Shown: positions 34,815-44,232 of the stretch, one piece after another
How positions within the stretch are numbered: position 1 is the stretch's first letter
How the letters are laid out: each line of letters starts with the position of its first letter
Source of the DNA: JABSOG01 sp041583135
Lineage (GTDB): Bacteria; Pseudomonadota; Gammaproteobacteria; Enterobacterales; Alteromonadaceae
Reading direction: 5' to 3'
DNA: 61,533 bases
NCBI GenBank assembly: GCA_041583135.1
Contig: JBFHGJ010000024.1
Coordinates: 1-61,533 of the forward strand
Made by a program: the position numbers and the translations under genes
The notes under the pieces: model-generated
The model's database searches: none
What the model saw: only the letters and a program-made list of their open reading frames with translations
Told to the model about the DNA's origin: nothing

Positions 34815-35875
34815 TGGTCCATTCTCTGCATTAACTCGGCAAATGGATAACTGTTGCTGGCCGCGCCATGTAAGTCCGCAACCAGTTGCAACAAGTGATC
34901 AAGCACCACAGGCGCAATTAAAAAGCCATGACGATAGAGGCCATTGACGCGGATCACCGCACCTTGACGCAGTATCTTTGGATGGTTATCGCCAAAAGCC
35001 GGACGGCAACAACTGACCTGCTCTAGAATATTGGCCTCGGCAAAACCCGAGTGCACACTATACACAGCCGACAATAACTCCAACGCCGAGCGCACGGTCA
35101 TCGGCGCCTCATCATCACTTTCGATTTCCGTCGCCCCAACAATAAACTGGTGATTTGGCTTTGGCGCAATGTACAGATGATACCTCGGGTGCATCAGCCT
35201 TACTGGCCTGGTCAGCGACACTTCAGGTGCTAACAGGCGAAACAGCTCGCCACGCACGCCGCGCAACTGCTCAAGCTCACGGTGTGCACCTAAACCTCGG
35301 GTATCAATCACCCAGTCGAACTCAGCCGTCAAGGTTTCGGCAGATTCAACCTTTTGGTTACAACGCCAGTCAACCTCAAGCGATTCAAGCTCATGCCTTA
35401 ACGCGTCAAGTAGCTGGCGATTGTCGATTTGCCCTTCTTCGGGCAAGTACAGCGCTTGGGTAAACTGATGGGCCAAGCTTGGTTCAAGTTCGGCCAGGGC
35501 CTGCTGGTTGAGCCAATCGGCCTGATGCTCAGGCCAATGACGGCGCAAATGACGTGAAAAGCGCAGCATATCACCGCTATCTTGATGATGGGCGACAGCC
35601 ACAGAGCCACTGCTGGCAAAAAACACCGGTTGTTTAAGCTGCCCTAGTAATTCAGGCCAGCGCTTTAGGCTGGCAAACCCCATGTTCACCAACCAATCGG
35701 GGCTGTGCAATGACTCGCCCAAAGGCGTCAGCAAGCCACCGGCGGCATAGGCCGCACTGGCCTGACTGCGCTTATCCCCTTGCTCGAACAGGGTGATTGT
35801 GTGACCGGCAAGATGTAAATGCATCGCGGCGAGCCTGCCGATCAGGCCCGCCCCTACTACAGCGATACGGCTCAT
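34811..35875 (-). CDS. thiO: FAD-dependent glycine oxidase
   Basis: A 354-residue DAO-family flavoenzyme. The N-terminal dinucleotide fold VVGAGLIGRLAAMHLHLAGH binds FAD, and the C-terminal RVNGLYRHGFLIAP is conserved in glycine oxidases. In the thiamine pathway it oxidises glycine to the imine needed by ThiG, the oxygen-dependent alternative to the radical enzyme ThiH. Its presence here and the absence of thiH in the operon suit an aerobic bacterium. It lies 3 bases after thiC. Confidence 0.92.
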   Translation of the reverse strand: MSRIAVVGAGLIGRLAAMHLHLAGHTITLFEQGDKRSQASAAYAAGGLLTPLGESLHSPDWLVNMGFASLKRWPELLGQLKQPVFFASSGSVAVAHHQDSGDMLRFSRHLRRHWPEHQADWLNQQALAELEPSLAHQFTQALYLPEEGQIDNRQLLDALRHELESLEVDWRCNQKVESAETLTAEFDWVIDTRGLGAHRELEQLRGVRGELFRLLAPEVSLTRPVRLMHPRYHLYIAPKPNHQFIVGATEIESDDEAPMTVRSALELLSAVYSVHSGFAEANILEQVSCCRPAFGDNHPKILRQGAVIRVNGLYRHGFLIAPVVLDHLLQLVADLHGAASNSYPFAELMQRMDQ

Positions 35876-35878
35876 CGG

Positions 35879-37741
35879 CTACACCGCGCTGTGATAAATC
35901 TCGCCACCTTTTTGGCGAAACTCGGCCGACTTTTCGTTCATCCCGCCTTTGGCGTATTCACGCACCTCTTGAGAGATTTTCATCGAGCAGAACTTTGGCC
36001 CACACATGGAACAGAAATGAGCGATTTTGCCCGACTCTTGCGGCAAGGTCTGGTCATGATACTCTCGTGCGCGATCCGGATCTAAGCCAAGATTGAACTG
36101 ATCGACCCAGCGAAACTCAAAGCGCGCCTTTGACAGCGCATCGTCACGAATTTGCGCGCCCGGATGGCCTTTGGCTAGGTCGGCAGCATGAGCGGCAATC
36201 TTGTAGGTGATCAAGCCTTCTTTAACGTCTTCTTTATTTGGCAAACCCAAATGCTCTTTTGGCGTGACATAGCACAACATCGCACAGCCATACCAGCCAA
36301 TCATTGCCGCACCAATACCTGAGGTGATATGGTCATAACCCGGCGCAATATCGGTTGTCAGCGGACCAAGGGTATAAAACGGCGCCTCATGACAGCACTC
36401 TAGCTGCTTATCCATGTTCTCTTTGATTAAATGCATCGGCACATGCCCCGGTCCTTCGATAAACACCTGGACATCGTGTCGCCACGCAATTTTGGTCAGC
36501 TCACCCAAGGTTTCGAGTTCGGCAAACTGCGCTTCATCATTGGCATCGGCAATGGAGCCGGGGCGTAAGCCGTCACCTAGTGAGAAGCAAATATCATAGG
36601 CTTTCATGATCTCACAGATCTCTTCAAAGTGCGTGTATAAGAAGTTTTCTTTATGATGGGCCAAACACCACTTCGCCATAATAGAACCGCCGCGAGAAAC
36701 AATACCGGTTACTCGCTTTGCGGTCATCGGCACGTAGCGCAGTAGCACACCAGCATGAATGGTAAAGTAATCAACTCCCTGCTCTGCCTGTTCAATCAAC
36801 GTATCGCGGAAGATCTCCCAAGTGAGGTCTTCGGCAATCCCGCCGACCTTTTCAAGGGCTTGATAAATCGGCACTGTGCCAATAGGCACAGGCGAGTTGC
36901 GTACGATCCACTCACGGGTTTCGTGAATATAGCGACCGGTGGACAAATCCATCACCGTATCGGCGCCCCAACGCGTTGACCACACCAGTTTCTCGACTTC
37001 TTCTTCAATCGACGAACCAACCGACGAGTTACCAATGTTGGCATTGACCTTAACCAAAAAGTTGCGGCCAATGATCATCGGCTCGGCTTCAGGATGGTTG
37101 ATATTGCATGGAATGACGGCGCGACCTGCGGCAACTTCATCGCGCACGAACTCAGGGGTAATAAACTTTGGCAAATTGGCGCCAAAGCTTTGACCCGGGT
37201 GTTGCGTCTTGGTCAGCGCTTCACTCAGTTGCGCACGGCCCATGTTTTCACGAATGGCAATATATTCCATCTCTGGGGTAATAATCCCCTTACGGGCATA
37301 GTGCAATTGCGTAACATTTTTGCCTTTGACCGCACGACGAGGCTTAGGCAATACATCAAAGCGCAAATGATCTAACCCTTCATCGGCCATACGCTCTTGG
37401 GTAAATCGAGATGTCATCGAGTCGAGTCGCTCGGTATCACCGCGCAGTTCAACCCACTGCTCGCGCAGCCTTGGCAAGCCTTGGCGAACATTGATTTGGG
37501 CATTGGGATCGGTAAAAACCCCTGAGGTGTCGTAGACTCGCACCGGCTCGTTGGCTTCAAATACCGGATTATCTTTATCGCCACCGACGAGGCTATCAGA
37601 CAGGCTGATCTCACGCATTGCGACACGAACGCCGGGCAAATCGCCAGCAACGTAAACTTTTTGAGAATTAGGAAAAGGTTGGCCGCACAAGTTTTCGATA
37701 TAGGCTTGCGCTTGTGCTCTGCTGGCTCTTCTGGTTGTCAT
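35879..37741 (-). CDS. thiC: Phosphomethylpyrimidine synthase
   Basis: A 620-residue radical SAM enzyme that turns aminoimidazole ribotide into HMP phosphate. The C-terminal cluster-binding motif CSMCGPKFCSM (about 580-590) is present, and core segments such as HAGVLLRYVP and GPGHVPMHLIKENM match the family. Length is typical. It is the first gene of the operon thiC-thiO-thiS-thiG-thiDE-thiF and is preceded by a TPP riboswitch. An AGGAGTTAACATG arrangement gives the ribosome binding site. Confidence 0.97.
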   Translation of the reverse strand: MTTRRASRAQAQAYIENLCGQPFPNSQKVYVAGDLPGVRVAMREISLSDSLVGGDKDNPVFEANEPVRVYDTSGVFTDPNAQINVRQGLPRLREQWVELRGDTERLDSMTSRFTQERMADEGLDHLRFDVLPKPRRAVKGKNVTQLHYARKGIITPEMEYIAIRENMGRAQLSEALTKTQHPGQSFGANLPKFITPEFVRDEVAAGRAVIPCNINHPEAEPMIIGRNFLVKVNANIGNSSVGSSIEEEVEKLVWSTRWGADTVMDLSTGRYIHETREWIVRNSPVPIGTVPIYQALEKVGGIAEDLTWEIFRDTLIEQAEQGVDYFTIHAGVLLRYVPMTAKRVTGIVSRGGSIMAKWCLAHHKENFLYTHFEEICEIMKAYDICFSLGDGLRPGSIADANDEAQFAELETLGELTKIAWRHDVQVFIEGPGHVPMHLIKENMDKQLECCHEAPFYTLGPLTTDIAPGYDHITSGIGAAMIGWYGCAMLCYVTPKEHLGLPNKEDVKEGLITYKIAAHAADLAKGHPGAQIRDDALSKARFEFRWVDQFNLGLDPDRAREYHDQTLPQESGKIAHFCSMCGPKFCSMKISQEVREYAKGGMNEKSAEFRQKGGEIYHSAV

Positions 37742-37853
37742 GTTAACTCCTGATCATTAGACGCTTAAGAGAGCTTGCAGGAGTTTTTTAGTGGAAGGCA
37801 TGATTTGGACGCACGCAGGCAAAGGTAAATTCACTGCCGCTGACGTTACAATG

Positions 37854-37948
37854 CTTGTTTCCTACGCAGGTATTAACCCGGTCAGGTTCCACGGATCCCG
37901 CTTTCGCGGTCTCAGCCATTGGTGTATCACCTCAGGCGCTCCGACAAG
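37854..37948 (-). promoter_or_regulatory. TPP riboswitch (THI element)
   Basis: Read on the minus strand, the element has the conserved GGCTGAGA, a short variable hairpin (CCGC-GAAA-GCGG), GGAACCTGACCGGGTT and AATACCTGCGTAGG, in the order of the TPP aptamer. The outer stem is CTTGT (37948 side) with ACAAG (37854 side). It lies about 110 bases before the thiC start, so it likely controls thiC operon expression by TPP. A downstream expression platform must lie in 37742-37853; I could not define it. Confidence 0.95.
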
Positions 37949-38010
37949 TCGCCACAGACTTTAACATAGGCTTTTGCCTTGTGCCAGTGGCAACATCCCT
38001 TGTTTGCGCA

Positions 38011-38038
38011 TTGCCAAGTATCGCTGCTGTCCTATACT
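38011..38038 (+). promoter_or_regulatory. Candidate sigma-70 promoter for the propeller histidine kinase
   Basis: TTGCCA (38011-38016) and TATACT (38033-38038) with a 16-base spacer; five of six matches in each box. Predicted transcription would begin about 40 bases before the start codon at 38086. Confidence 0.55.
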
Positions 38039-38085
38039 TAAAACTAATAAGCCCAACGACGTTTGGGTACTTTCAGGCGAATGTG

Positions 38086-41000
38086 ATGCGAATATTGGTA
38101 AGCCTCGGGTTGTTACTCATCGCTTGGGCCTGCACAGCGGCAACCCCGGCGCGATTTGACAAGCTGACCATTAAACAGGGCCTGTCACAAAACACCGTTT
38201 TGTGCATGTTGCAAGACCCGCAAGGATTTTTGTGGCTAGGTACACAAGACGGTTTAAATCGCTATGACGGTCACGAATTCAAAACCTTTTTTCATCAGCC
38301 AGACAACCCTGCGTCGCTCAGCGACGATTATATTCTGTCTTTGAGCCAAGGCCGCGACGGCTCAATATGGGTTGGGACATTTCAAGGTGGGCTTAACCGC
38401 TTCGATCCGCAAACCGAGCAATTTCGGGCATGGCACCACGACCCCAATAACCCTAACAGCCCCAGTGCCAATCGCATTTCAGACGTACTAGAGGCAAGTG
38501 ACGGTAGTGTCTGGTTGGCTACCTGGGGCGGCGGTGTCAATCGCTTTTGGCCCGAGCAAAATCGATTTAAACGCTATATGCCCCATCCCGATATCCCCAA
38601 TAGCCTGCCTCATCATCTCGCATGGGCCATCGTCGAAGACAAAGACCAACAGATCTGGATAAGTACCTACGGCGGCGGGCTGGCCAAATACAACGCAAGC
38701 TCTGATGATTTTAGCGTTTATCGCCATCAGCCGGATGACCCTGACTCTTTAAGCGGCGACTTACTGTGGGACTTACTCGTCACTCAAGACAATACCCTAT
38801 GGATAGGCACAGAAGATGCTGGTCTAAATCGCTTTGACCCCAGCACAGGCCATTTTATTCACTACCGCTATGACCAAGACGACGATAGTTCACTGAGCAA
38901 CAATATTGCTCGCACACTGATGGAAGACAACCAAGGTCATATTTGGGTCGGCAGTTATCACGGACTTAATCGCTTGTCGGTAGCCAGCGGCCTGTTTGAA
39001 CGCTTTATCAGCGATCCATTGGATTTATCGTCGATCAGCGGCAATATCATCTATTCGCTTTATCAAACCCGCGACAACATCATTTGGGTGGGCGCCTACG
39101 CTGCGGGAATAAACAAGTACAATCCGGCATTGCCCCGCTTCGGTCACATCAAGCGTGATGCCAATGCGCCAGGCAGCTTATCCGCCAACGCAATTTGGGC
39201 CATCACACAAGATAGCCACGGCACCCTTTGGATTGGCACCGATGGTGGTGGATTAAATCGATTTGATAAATCCAGCGGCCACTATACCGTCTACCGCCAC
39301 CAAAGAGATAACCCCAACTCTTTAATGAGCGACCGAATTTGGTCTTTGCAAGAAGACAGTTTTGGCTATTTATGGATAGGCAACTTTGGCGCCGGTGTCA
39401 GCAAGTTGCACTTGGCGACAGGTCAGATAACCCACTACCCACCAAGCCAACAAGATCCGTTGGCGCTGAGTAACGGCCGAGTCATGTCAATGTTTGAAGA
39501 CAGCAAAGGCAACTTGTGGCTTGGCACCTACATTGGGTTAAACCGTTATTTACGTAATTCAGATGCGTTTTCCCGCTACGTATTCGACCCCAAAGATCCG
39601 CAATCTCTCAGTAACGACGCCATCTTGTCCATCAACGAAGATCGCGCAGGCTACCTGTGGATAGGCACCTATGGTGGCGGGTTGAATAAACTCGACCCCA
39701 ATACCATGAAATTTACCCGCTACCAGCATGACCCAGCGGATCCCAACAGCTTGGCCAACAATAGCGTAATGGCAACCTATCAGGACGAGCAAGGTGATAT
39801 TTGGGTGGCGACTTATGGCGGTGGACTCAATAAACTAAACCCGCAAACCGACCAATTCAGCCTTTACGACCAAGCACAGGGTCTGGTGAGTACCTCGCTA
39901 TATGCCGTATTGCCCGACGGTCATGGCAATCTTTGGGTCAGTACCAACAAGGGCTTGTCGATGTTTGATAAACGCACTGAACGCTTTATTAACTTTGGTC
40001 CGCAAGATGGACTGCAAAGTGATGAATTTAACGCAGGGGCCTATTTTAAAAGCCCTGACGGCGAATTGTACTTTGGTGGGATCAACGGCTATAACCACTT
40101 TTATGGTGAAAACATTGCAAGGCCGGTCAAAAACATGCCGTTGGTATTTACCGGATTACATTTGTTCAATCAGCCCGTCTCGGTGCAAAGCCAAAACCAC
40201 AATAAGCGGCCCTATCTACACCAAGCGGTCAATTTTGCCCAGCACATTGAGCTGAGTTACCGCGACAGCCTGTTTTCATTTGAGTTTGCCGCCCTTGATT
40301 TTAGCGCCCCCAAAAGCCATCAATTTGCCTATCAGCTGGAAAATTTTGACCAGCAATGGATATTAACCGATCACAAACTCAGGCGTGCCACCTACACCAA
40401 TATTCCTGCGGGGCAATATACCCTTAAGGTCAAAGTAAAGAACAACGGCAGTGATTGGAGCCAGAATATGGCCAAAATCGCCATTACCATCCACCCGCCG
40501 CCATGGCGAACATGGTGGGCTTATGGCGGATATGTATTAATATTGTTACTGATTGCTGGCAGCTTCGCTTGGCAAAGATACCAAAAATATGTGGCCGTCA
40601 GTCGCGCCAACAACGCTTTGGAAAAACTCAATCAAGAGCTTGAACTGAGAGTACAGAACCGCACCGCCAAACTCAGCGATGCCTTTGAACAGCTCAAACA
40701 AGCTCAAGAACAATTGGTCGAATCAGAAAAGCTCGCCGGGCTTGGCTCGTTGGTGGTCGGTATATCTCATGAGCTTAATACCCCATTGGGCATTGCAACC
40801 ACAGCCTACACTCACATTGAGCATCTGGTCGATAAACTTTGCGCCGCAAAAAACCAAAACACCTTAACCCGCAATGCCATGGACCAATTCGAGAGTAAAA
40901 CCAATGAGGGTTTGACTTTACTGGGTAAGAACCTGCAAAGGCTCAACGCACTTGTACAGCAATTTAAAGCCTTAGCCCTTGAGCAAAGCGACGAGCCTAA

Positions 41001-41457
41001 ATACCACATTAAACTGTGTCGCTATCTACATGACTTGCTGCAAAGCCACGCACAGACGCTGAAACATAAAAGTGTAGTCGTCAGCGTACAATGCGATAGC
41101 GAGTTAACGATATACAGCTGCCGTAGCGCCCTAACTCAAGTGCTTGAGCAATTTTTGCAAAACAGCCTGTTACATGGTTTCGAACGACGCCAAAACGGCG
41201 AGATCACCATTGCAGTGTTCGAGGAAGGAGACAATATCAGCTTATGTTACTCAGACAACGGTCGAGGGTTGAGTGATGAGGCCCTACATCAGATTTTCGA
41301 CCCTTTTTATACCACCAAGCGGGGTTCAGAGTGCACCGGCCTAGGCATGTTAATCGCCTACAACTTAATCGTGCATAGGTTAAACGGTTCAGTTAGCTGT
41401 GCCAGTAAGCCAAAACAAGGGCTGACAATTGAGATCAAGTTACCCAAGGCAATTTGA
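38086..41457 (+). CDS. Propeller-type sensor histidine kinase
   Basis: A 1123-residue protein. The ATG at 38086 gives a signal peptide (MRILVSLGLLLIAWACTAAT); longer in-frame starts run back through the TPP riboswitch on the other strand and are not credible. About a dozen propeller repeats (WIGTYGGGLNKLDP-like) fill residues 30-650, then comes a Y_Y_Y domain (about 700-790) and a membrane helix (about 815-835). A coiled coil, HisKA with GISHELNTPLG (His895) and HATPase with GLGMLIAYNL near the end follow. It has the sensor half of the hybrid system at 4128-8144 but no receiver or AraC domain, so it needs a separate regulator, and none is adjacent. The ligand is unknown; the position beside thiamine genes may be chance. 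Confidence 0.9.
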   Translation: MRILVSLGLLLIAWACTAATPARFDKLTIKQGLSQNTVLCMLQDPQGFLWLGTQDGLNRYDGHEFKTFFHQPDNPASLSDDYILSLSQGRDGSIWVGTFQGGLNRFDPQTEQFRAWHHDPNNPNSPSANRISDVLEASDGSVWLATWGGGVNRFWPEQNRFKRYMPHPDIPNSLPHHLAWAIVEDKDQQIWISTYGGGLAKYNASSDDFSVYRHQPDDPDSLSGDLLWDLLVTQDNTLWIGTEDAGLNRFDPSTGHFIHYRYDQDDDSSLSNNIARTLMEDNQGHIWVGSYHGLNRLSVASGLFERFISDPLDLSSISGNIIYSLYQTRDNIIWVGAYAAGINKYNPALPRFGHIKRDANAPGSLSANAIWAITQDSHGTLWIGTDGGGLNRFDKSSGHYTVYRHQRDNPNSLMSDRIWSLQEDSFGYLWIGNFGAGVSKLHLATGQITHYPPSQQDPLALSNGRVMSMFEDSKGNLWLGTYIGLNRYLRNSDAFSRYVFDPKDPQSLSNDAILSINEDRAGYLWIGTYGGGLNKLDPNTMKFTRYQHDPADPNSLANNSVMATYQDEQGDIWVATYGGGLNKLNPQTDQFSLYDQAQGLVSTSLYAVLPDGHGNLWVSTNKGLSMFDKRTERFINFGPQDGLQSDEFNAGAYFKSPDGELYFGGINGYNHFYGENIARPVKNMPLVFTGLHLFNQPVSVQSQNHNKRPYLHQAVNFAQHIELSYRDSLFSFEFAALDFSAPKSHQFAYQLENFDQQWILTDHKLRRATYTNIPAGQYTLKVKVKNNGSDWSQNMAKIAITIHPPPWRTWWAYGGYVLILLLIAGSFAWQRYQKYVAVSRANNALEKLNQELELRVQNRTAKLSDAFEQLKQAQEQLVESEKLAGLGSLVVGISHELNTPLGIATTAYTHIEHLVDKLCAAKNQNTLTRNAMDQFESKTNEGLTLLGKNLQRLNALVQQFKALALEQSDEPKYHIKLCRYLHDLLQSHAQTLKHKSVVVSVQCDSELTIYSCRSALTQVLEQFLQNSLLHGFERRQNGEITIAVFEEGDNISLCYSDNGRGLSDEALHQIFDPFYTTKRGSECTGLGMLIAYNLIVHRLNGSVSCASKPKQGLTIEIKLPKAI

Positions 41458-41537
41458 GCGGCCTTGTAACCCTCGACTTTGCCTTTTGCTTTGCCTTCTT
41501 CCCGACCTTTGGCTTTTAACACTTCAGCAATTGTCAT
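41452..41537 (-). pseudogene. Remnant of an Rpn/PD-(D/E)XK nuclease family gene
   Basis: The minus strand encodes MTIAEVLKAKGREEGKAKGKVEG, shown here as MTIAEVLKAKGREEG plus a Lys/Gly/Glu tail. This is the typical C-terminal end of Rpn (YhgA-like, recombination-promoting nuclease) proteins. The rest of the gene is missing, and the frame runs on into the antisense of the kinase gene. It is a leftover of a once larger insertion or gene. Confidence 0.55.
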
Positions 41538-41666
41538 AATTTCACCCCGCATAGGTTCAGGTCATTGCTCACAATGTTCGATAACTCGGCTTGCATCTTT
41601 ATCATTGCTTACCAGTAGAATATGAGTAATCACCGTCTTTAACAAGGCAAACGCTCCCAACCTAGC

Positions 41667-41691
41667 ATCCCACTACATTGTGGGATAGAAT
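41667..41691 (+). promoter_or_regulatory. Inverted repeat next to a -10 box, candidate operator of the thiamine salvage operon
   Basis: ATCCCAC (41667-41673) and GTGGGAT (41680-41686) form a perfect 7-base inverted repeat with a 6-base spacer. A TAGAAT hexamer (41686-41691) that resembles a -10 box follows at once, so the repeat would sit between -35 and -10, where repressors often bind. No TPP riboswitch sequence is seen in 41458-41736; apart from the nuclease remnant nothing else is evident there. Confidence 0.4.
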
Positions 41692-41736
41692 GCGCGCAAT
41701 AATGACATCAATTAACCACTTGGACGTCTAAACACC

Positions 41737-43854
41737 ATGATGAATGCCAAACTTTCTGCATTGAGCGCAGCCATTTTACTTGCCACTTCTGGCGCCTACG
41801 CTGAGCAAGACAACACACAAGAAAAGCCACAAGTCGTTGAAACGATTCGAGTTACCGGCGATTTTCATCAGCAGCCGCTAACCAAAACCCCATCGAGTAT
41901 TGCGGTGGTCACCGAGCAAATGATGCGTGATCGCAATGCCGAGCATTTAGAAGATGTGTTAAATACCGCTGCCAATATCAACTTCGCTTCGGGCGCCTCA
42001 AGAGCCCGCTTTTTCCAAGTTCGCGGTATCGGCGAGCGCAGTGAGTTTGTCGATGCGGTCAACCCATCGGTTGGCGTGTCGATTGATGGCATTGATTACA
42101 CCGGCATTGCAACCGTTGCAAACGTGTTTGATGTCGAGCAGGTTGAGATTTTCCGCGGCCCACACGGCACACGCTTTGGCGCCAATGCAATGGCGGGAAT
42201 GATCCACTTAAAAGGTCGTGATGCCGATGGCACCGAAGGCGGCAAACTACAGCTTTCTTATGGCAACTACAATAGCCGTCAGTTGGCGATTGCCCACGGC
42301 GATAGCATTGCCGATAACCTATTTTATCGCGCCTCTTTGGAATACTCCGCCAGTAACGGCTTTATCGACAACCTGTATTTGAACCGCGACGATACCAACG
42401 ACACCAAACAAACCGGTGCCCGTTTGGCGTTGACTTGGTTACCCAGTAGCGAATTGACCCTAGGCTTGGTGAGTCATTATTTCGATTCAGACAACGGTTA
42501 CGACGCGTTCTCGTTAGACAACAACCGCACAACCTACTCAGACCAGCCGGGCTTTGACACCCAGCGCACTCGCGCTTTGGGTTTTAATGCTCAATACAGC
42601 GGCTTTGTCAGTGCCGACATTCAGTTGAACACCAGCTACAACAATTCCGACCTAGCCTACGGCTACGATGAAGACTGGGCCTATGAAGGATTCCACGACT
42701 GGGGTTACACTTCGTTCGATCATTACTTTAGAGATCACAACAACAAGTCGGTTGATTTACGTGCCACCAACAAAACCGACGCGGAATCTCAGTGGGTCGC
42801 CGGTATTTACCGTCAAACCAAAGAGGTTGATTTGAACCGCCTGTCGGTATACGGCTTTACTCCGGTATTTGCCAGTCAGTTGCGGGTAGAAAACTTTGCC
42901 ATTTATGGGCAAAAAGATTGGCGCATCGACGATGAGGTTACCCTCACGACCGGTTTGCGCGTAGAAGACAACGAACAACAATATTTAGATACAATAGGTA
43001 CTAGCGAAAGCCCACAAGAGCTAATGTGGGGCGGTGAGATCAGTGCCAGCTATCAGGTAACGCCTGAAACCATGATCTACGGTTCGTTCTCACGGGGTTA
43101 TAAAAATGGTGGCATCAACGGCGAGGCCATGGGTAAAGCCGTGGTTGATGGTCAACAGCAAGCGGCAGAGTTTTTGGCCAAGCGCACCACGTTCGAGCCT
43201 GAAATTTTGCTCAACTATGAGTTTGGTGTCAAAGGCGCCAATCCTGAGGGCACTTTGTCGTTACGCTTTGCGGTGTTCTATTCAGACAGAAAAGACGTGC
43301 AGCTTAAAGGCTACGTGCAAGAAAACGCGCAAGACGGCAGCACACCTATCTTTACCGGCTACATTGAAAACGGTGCTAGCGGCGCCAACTATGGTTTTGA
43401 ATCAGATTTGCGCTATAGCGCTTCTAGCGATTTAGAATTTTATGCCACAGTCGGTATTTTGCGTACTGAAATCGATGGTTTTATCGCTGAAGACGGCACC
43501 GATATGTCAGGTCGAGATCAGGCACACGCCCCTGAGTATCAATACAACATCGGCACAACCTACCACATCACACCACAATGGCACATCAGCGCCAATATCG
43601 AGGGCAAAGACGAGTTTTACTACTCTATGAGCCACAATGCCCGCTCAGAGAACTTCAACCTACTCAACTTGAGTGTTGGCTACCAGGGCGACAACTGGGA
43701 GGTCACCTTATGGGGCCGCAACGTTACCGATGAAGATTACGCCGTACGCGGATTTTATTTCGGCAATGACCCAAGAGATGGCTATCAAGCCAAAACCTAC
43801 ACTCAATTCGGCGAGCCGGCTCGCTATGGCGCCACCTTTAACTATAATTTCTAA
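41737..43854 (+). CDS. TonB-dependent receptor, probably for thiamine
   Basis: A 705-residue outer-membrane receptor. A signal peptide (about 1-22, ending SGAYA) is followed by a TonB-box-like stretch, a plug domain (about 45-160; PSSIAVVTEQMMRDRNAEHLEDVL, VDAVNPSVGVSIDGI, EIFRGPHGTRFGANAMAGMI) and a beta barrel ending in aromatic Phe (TFNYNF). The substrate is inferred from context only: it is followed by a YkoF-like thiamine-binding protein, a PnuC/PnuT-type transporter and a thiamine-kinase-like protein, and the thiamine operon is close by. TonB receptors for thiamine (Omr1 type) have been predicted in related bacteria. Confidence 0.85.
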   Translation: MMNAKLSALSAAILLATSGAYAEQDNTQEKPQVVETIRVTGDFHQQPLTKTPSSIAVVTEQMMRDRNAEHLEDVLNTAANINFASGASRARFFQVRGIGERSEFVDAVNPSVGVSIDGIDYTGIATVANVFDVEQVEIFRGPHGTRFGANAMAGMIHLKGRDADGTEGGKLQLSYGNYNSRQLAIAHGDSIADNLFYRASLEYSASNGFIDNLYLNRDDTNDTKQTGARLALTWLPSSELTLGLVSHYFDSDNGYDAFSLDNNRTTYSDQPGFDTQRTRALGFNAQYSGFVSADIQLNTSYNNSDLAYGYDEDWAYEGFHDWGYTSFDHYFRDHNNKSVDLRATNKTDAESQWVAGIYRQTKEVDLNRLSVYGFTPVFASQLRVENFAIYGQKDWRIDDEVTLTTGLRVEDNEQQYLDTIGTSESPQELMWGGEISASYQVTPETMIYGSFSRGYKNGGINGEAMGKAVVDGQQQAAEFLAKRTTFEPEILLNYEFGVKGANPEGTLSLRFAVFYSDRKDVQLKGYVQENAQDGSTPIFTGYIENGASGANYGFESDLRYSASSDLEFYATVGILRTEIDGFIAEDGTDMSGRDQAHAPEYQYNIGTTYHITPQWHISANIEGKDEFYYSMSHNARSENFNLLNLSVGYQGDNWEVTLWGRNVTDEDYAVRGFYFGNDPRDGYQAKTYTQFGEPARYGATFNYNF

Positions 43855-43872
43855 GAGAACACGCTCATAACA

Positions 43873-43920
43873 CGGACCTTGATGTCCGCAAGATAACGGA
43901 TCGCGGCTTTGGCCGCGATC
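43873..43920 (+). other. Two consecutive RNA hairpins between receptor and downstream genes
   Basis: CGGAC (43873-43877) with GTCCG (43884-43888), then GATCGCGGC (43899-43907) with GCCGCGATC (43912-43920) around a TTTG tetraloop. No T-run follows, so they are more likely stabilising or attenuating structures in a shared mRNA than a complete terminator. Confidence 0.5.
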
Positions 43921-43971
43921 ATCGTATATGAAGGTGAACTTCCACATGAGCAAGAACAAAAGGTAACTTAG

Positions 43972-44232
43972 ATGAAGATTTCAGTAGAGATCAGCAAATA
44001 TCCGCTGGCCGAGGAATATAAACCCGCAATTAAAGACTTTATTGCACGATTACAACAACATCCAGAACTAACGGTTGCCAGCAATACCATGAGCACTCAG
44101 GTATTTGGTGACTATGATACGGTAATGGATGTACTAAAGGCTCAAATGAAGCAGTCTTTTGAACAATTCGGCAAGCAAATATTTGTTTGTAAGTTTATCA
44201 ATGCCGACTTGACGCCAAAAACCAGTGACTGA
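43972..44232 (+). CDS. YkoF-like thiamine/HMP-binding protein
   Basis: An 86-residue protein with a ferredoxin-like fold of the YkoF/MTH1187 type (MKISVEISKYPLAEEYKPAI; VFGDYDTVMDVLKAQM; KQIFVCKFINADL). YkoF of Bacillus binds thiamine or HMP. Here it stands as a single half-length domain, so a dimer would form the usual unit. No signal peptide, so it should be cytoplasmic and may buffer or hand over thiamine. It overlaps the transporter gene by 8 bases. Confidence 0.75.
   Translation: MKISVEISKYPLAEEYKPAIKDFIARLQQHPELTVASNTMSTQVFGDYDTVMDVLKAQMKQSFEQFGKQIFVCKFINADLTPKTSD

Noticed and set aside
37855..38085. N-terminal extension of the propeller kinase reading frame by 77 codons
   Set aside because: It runs through the antisense of the TPP riboswitch and thiC leader, has no ribosome binding site, and would hide the clear signal peptide that starts at 38086.
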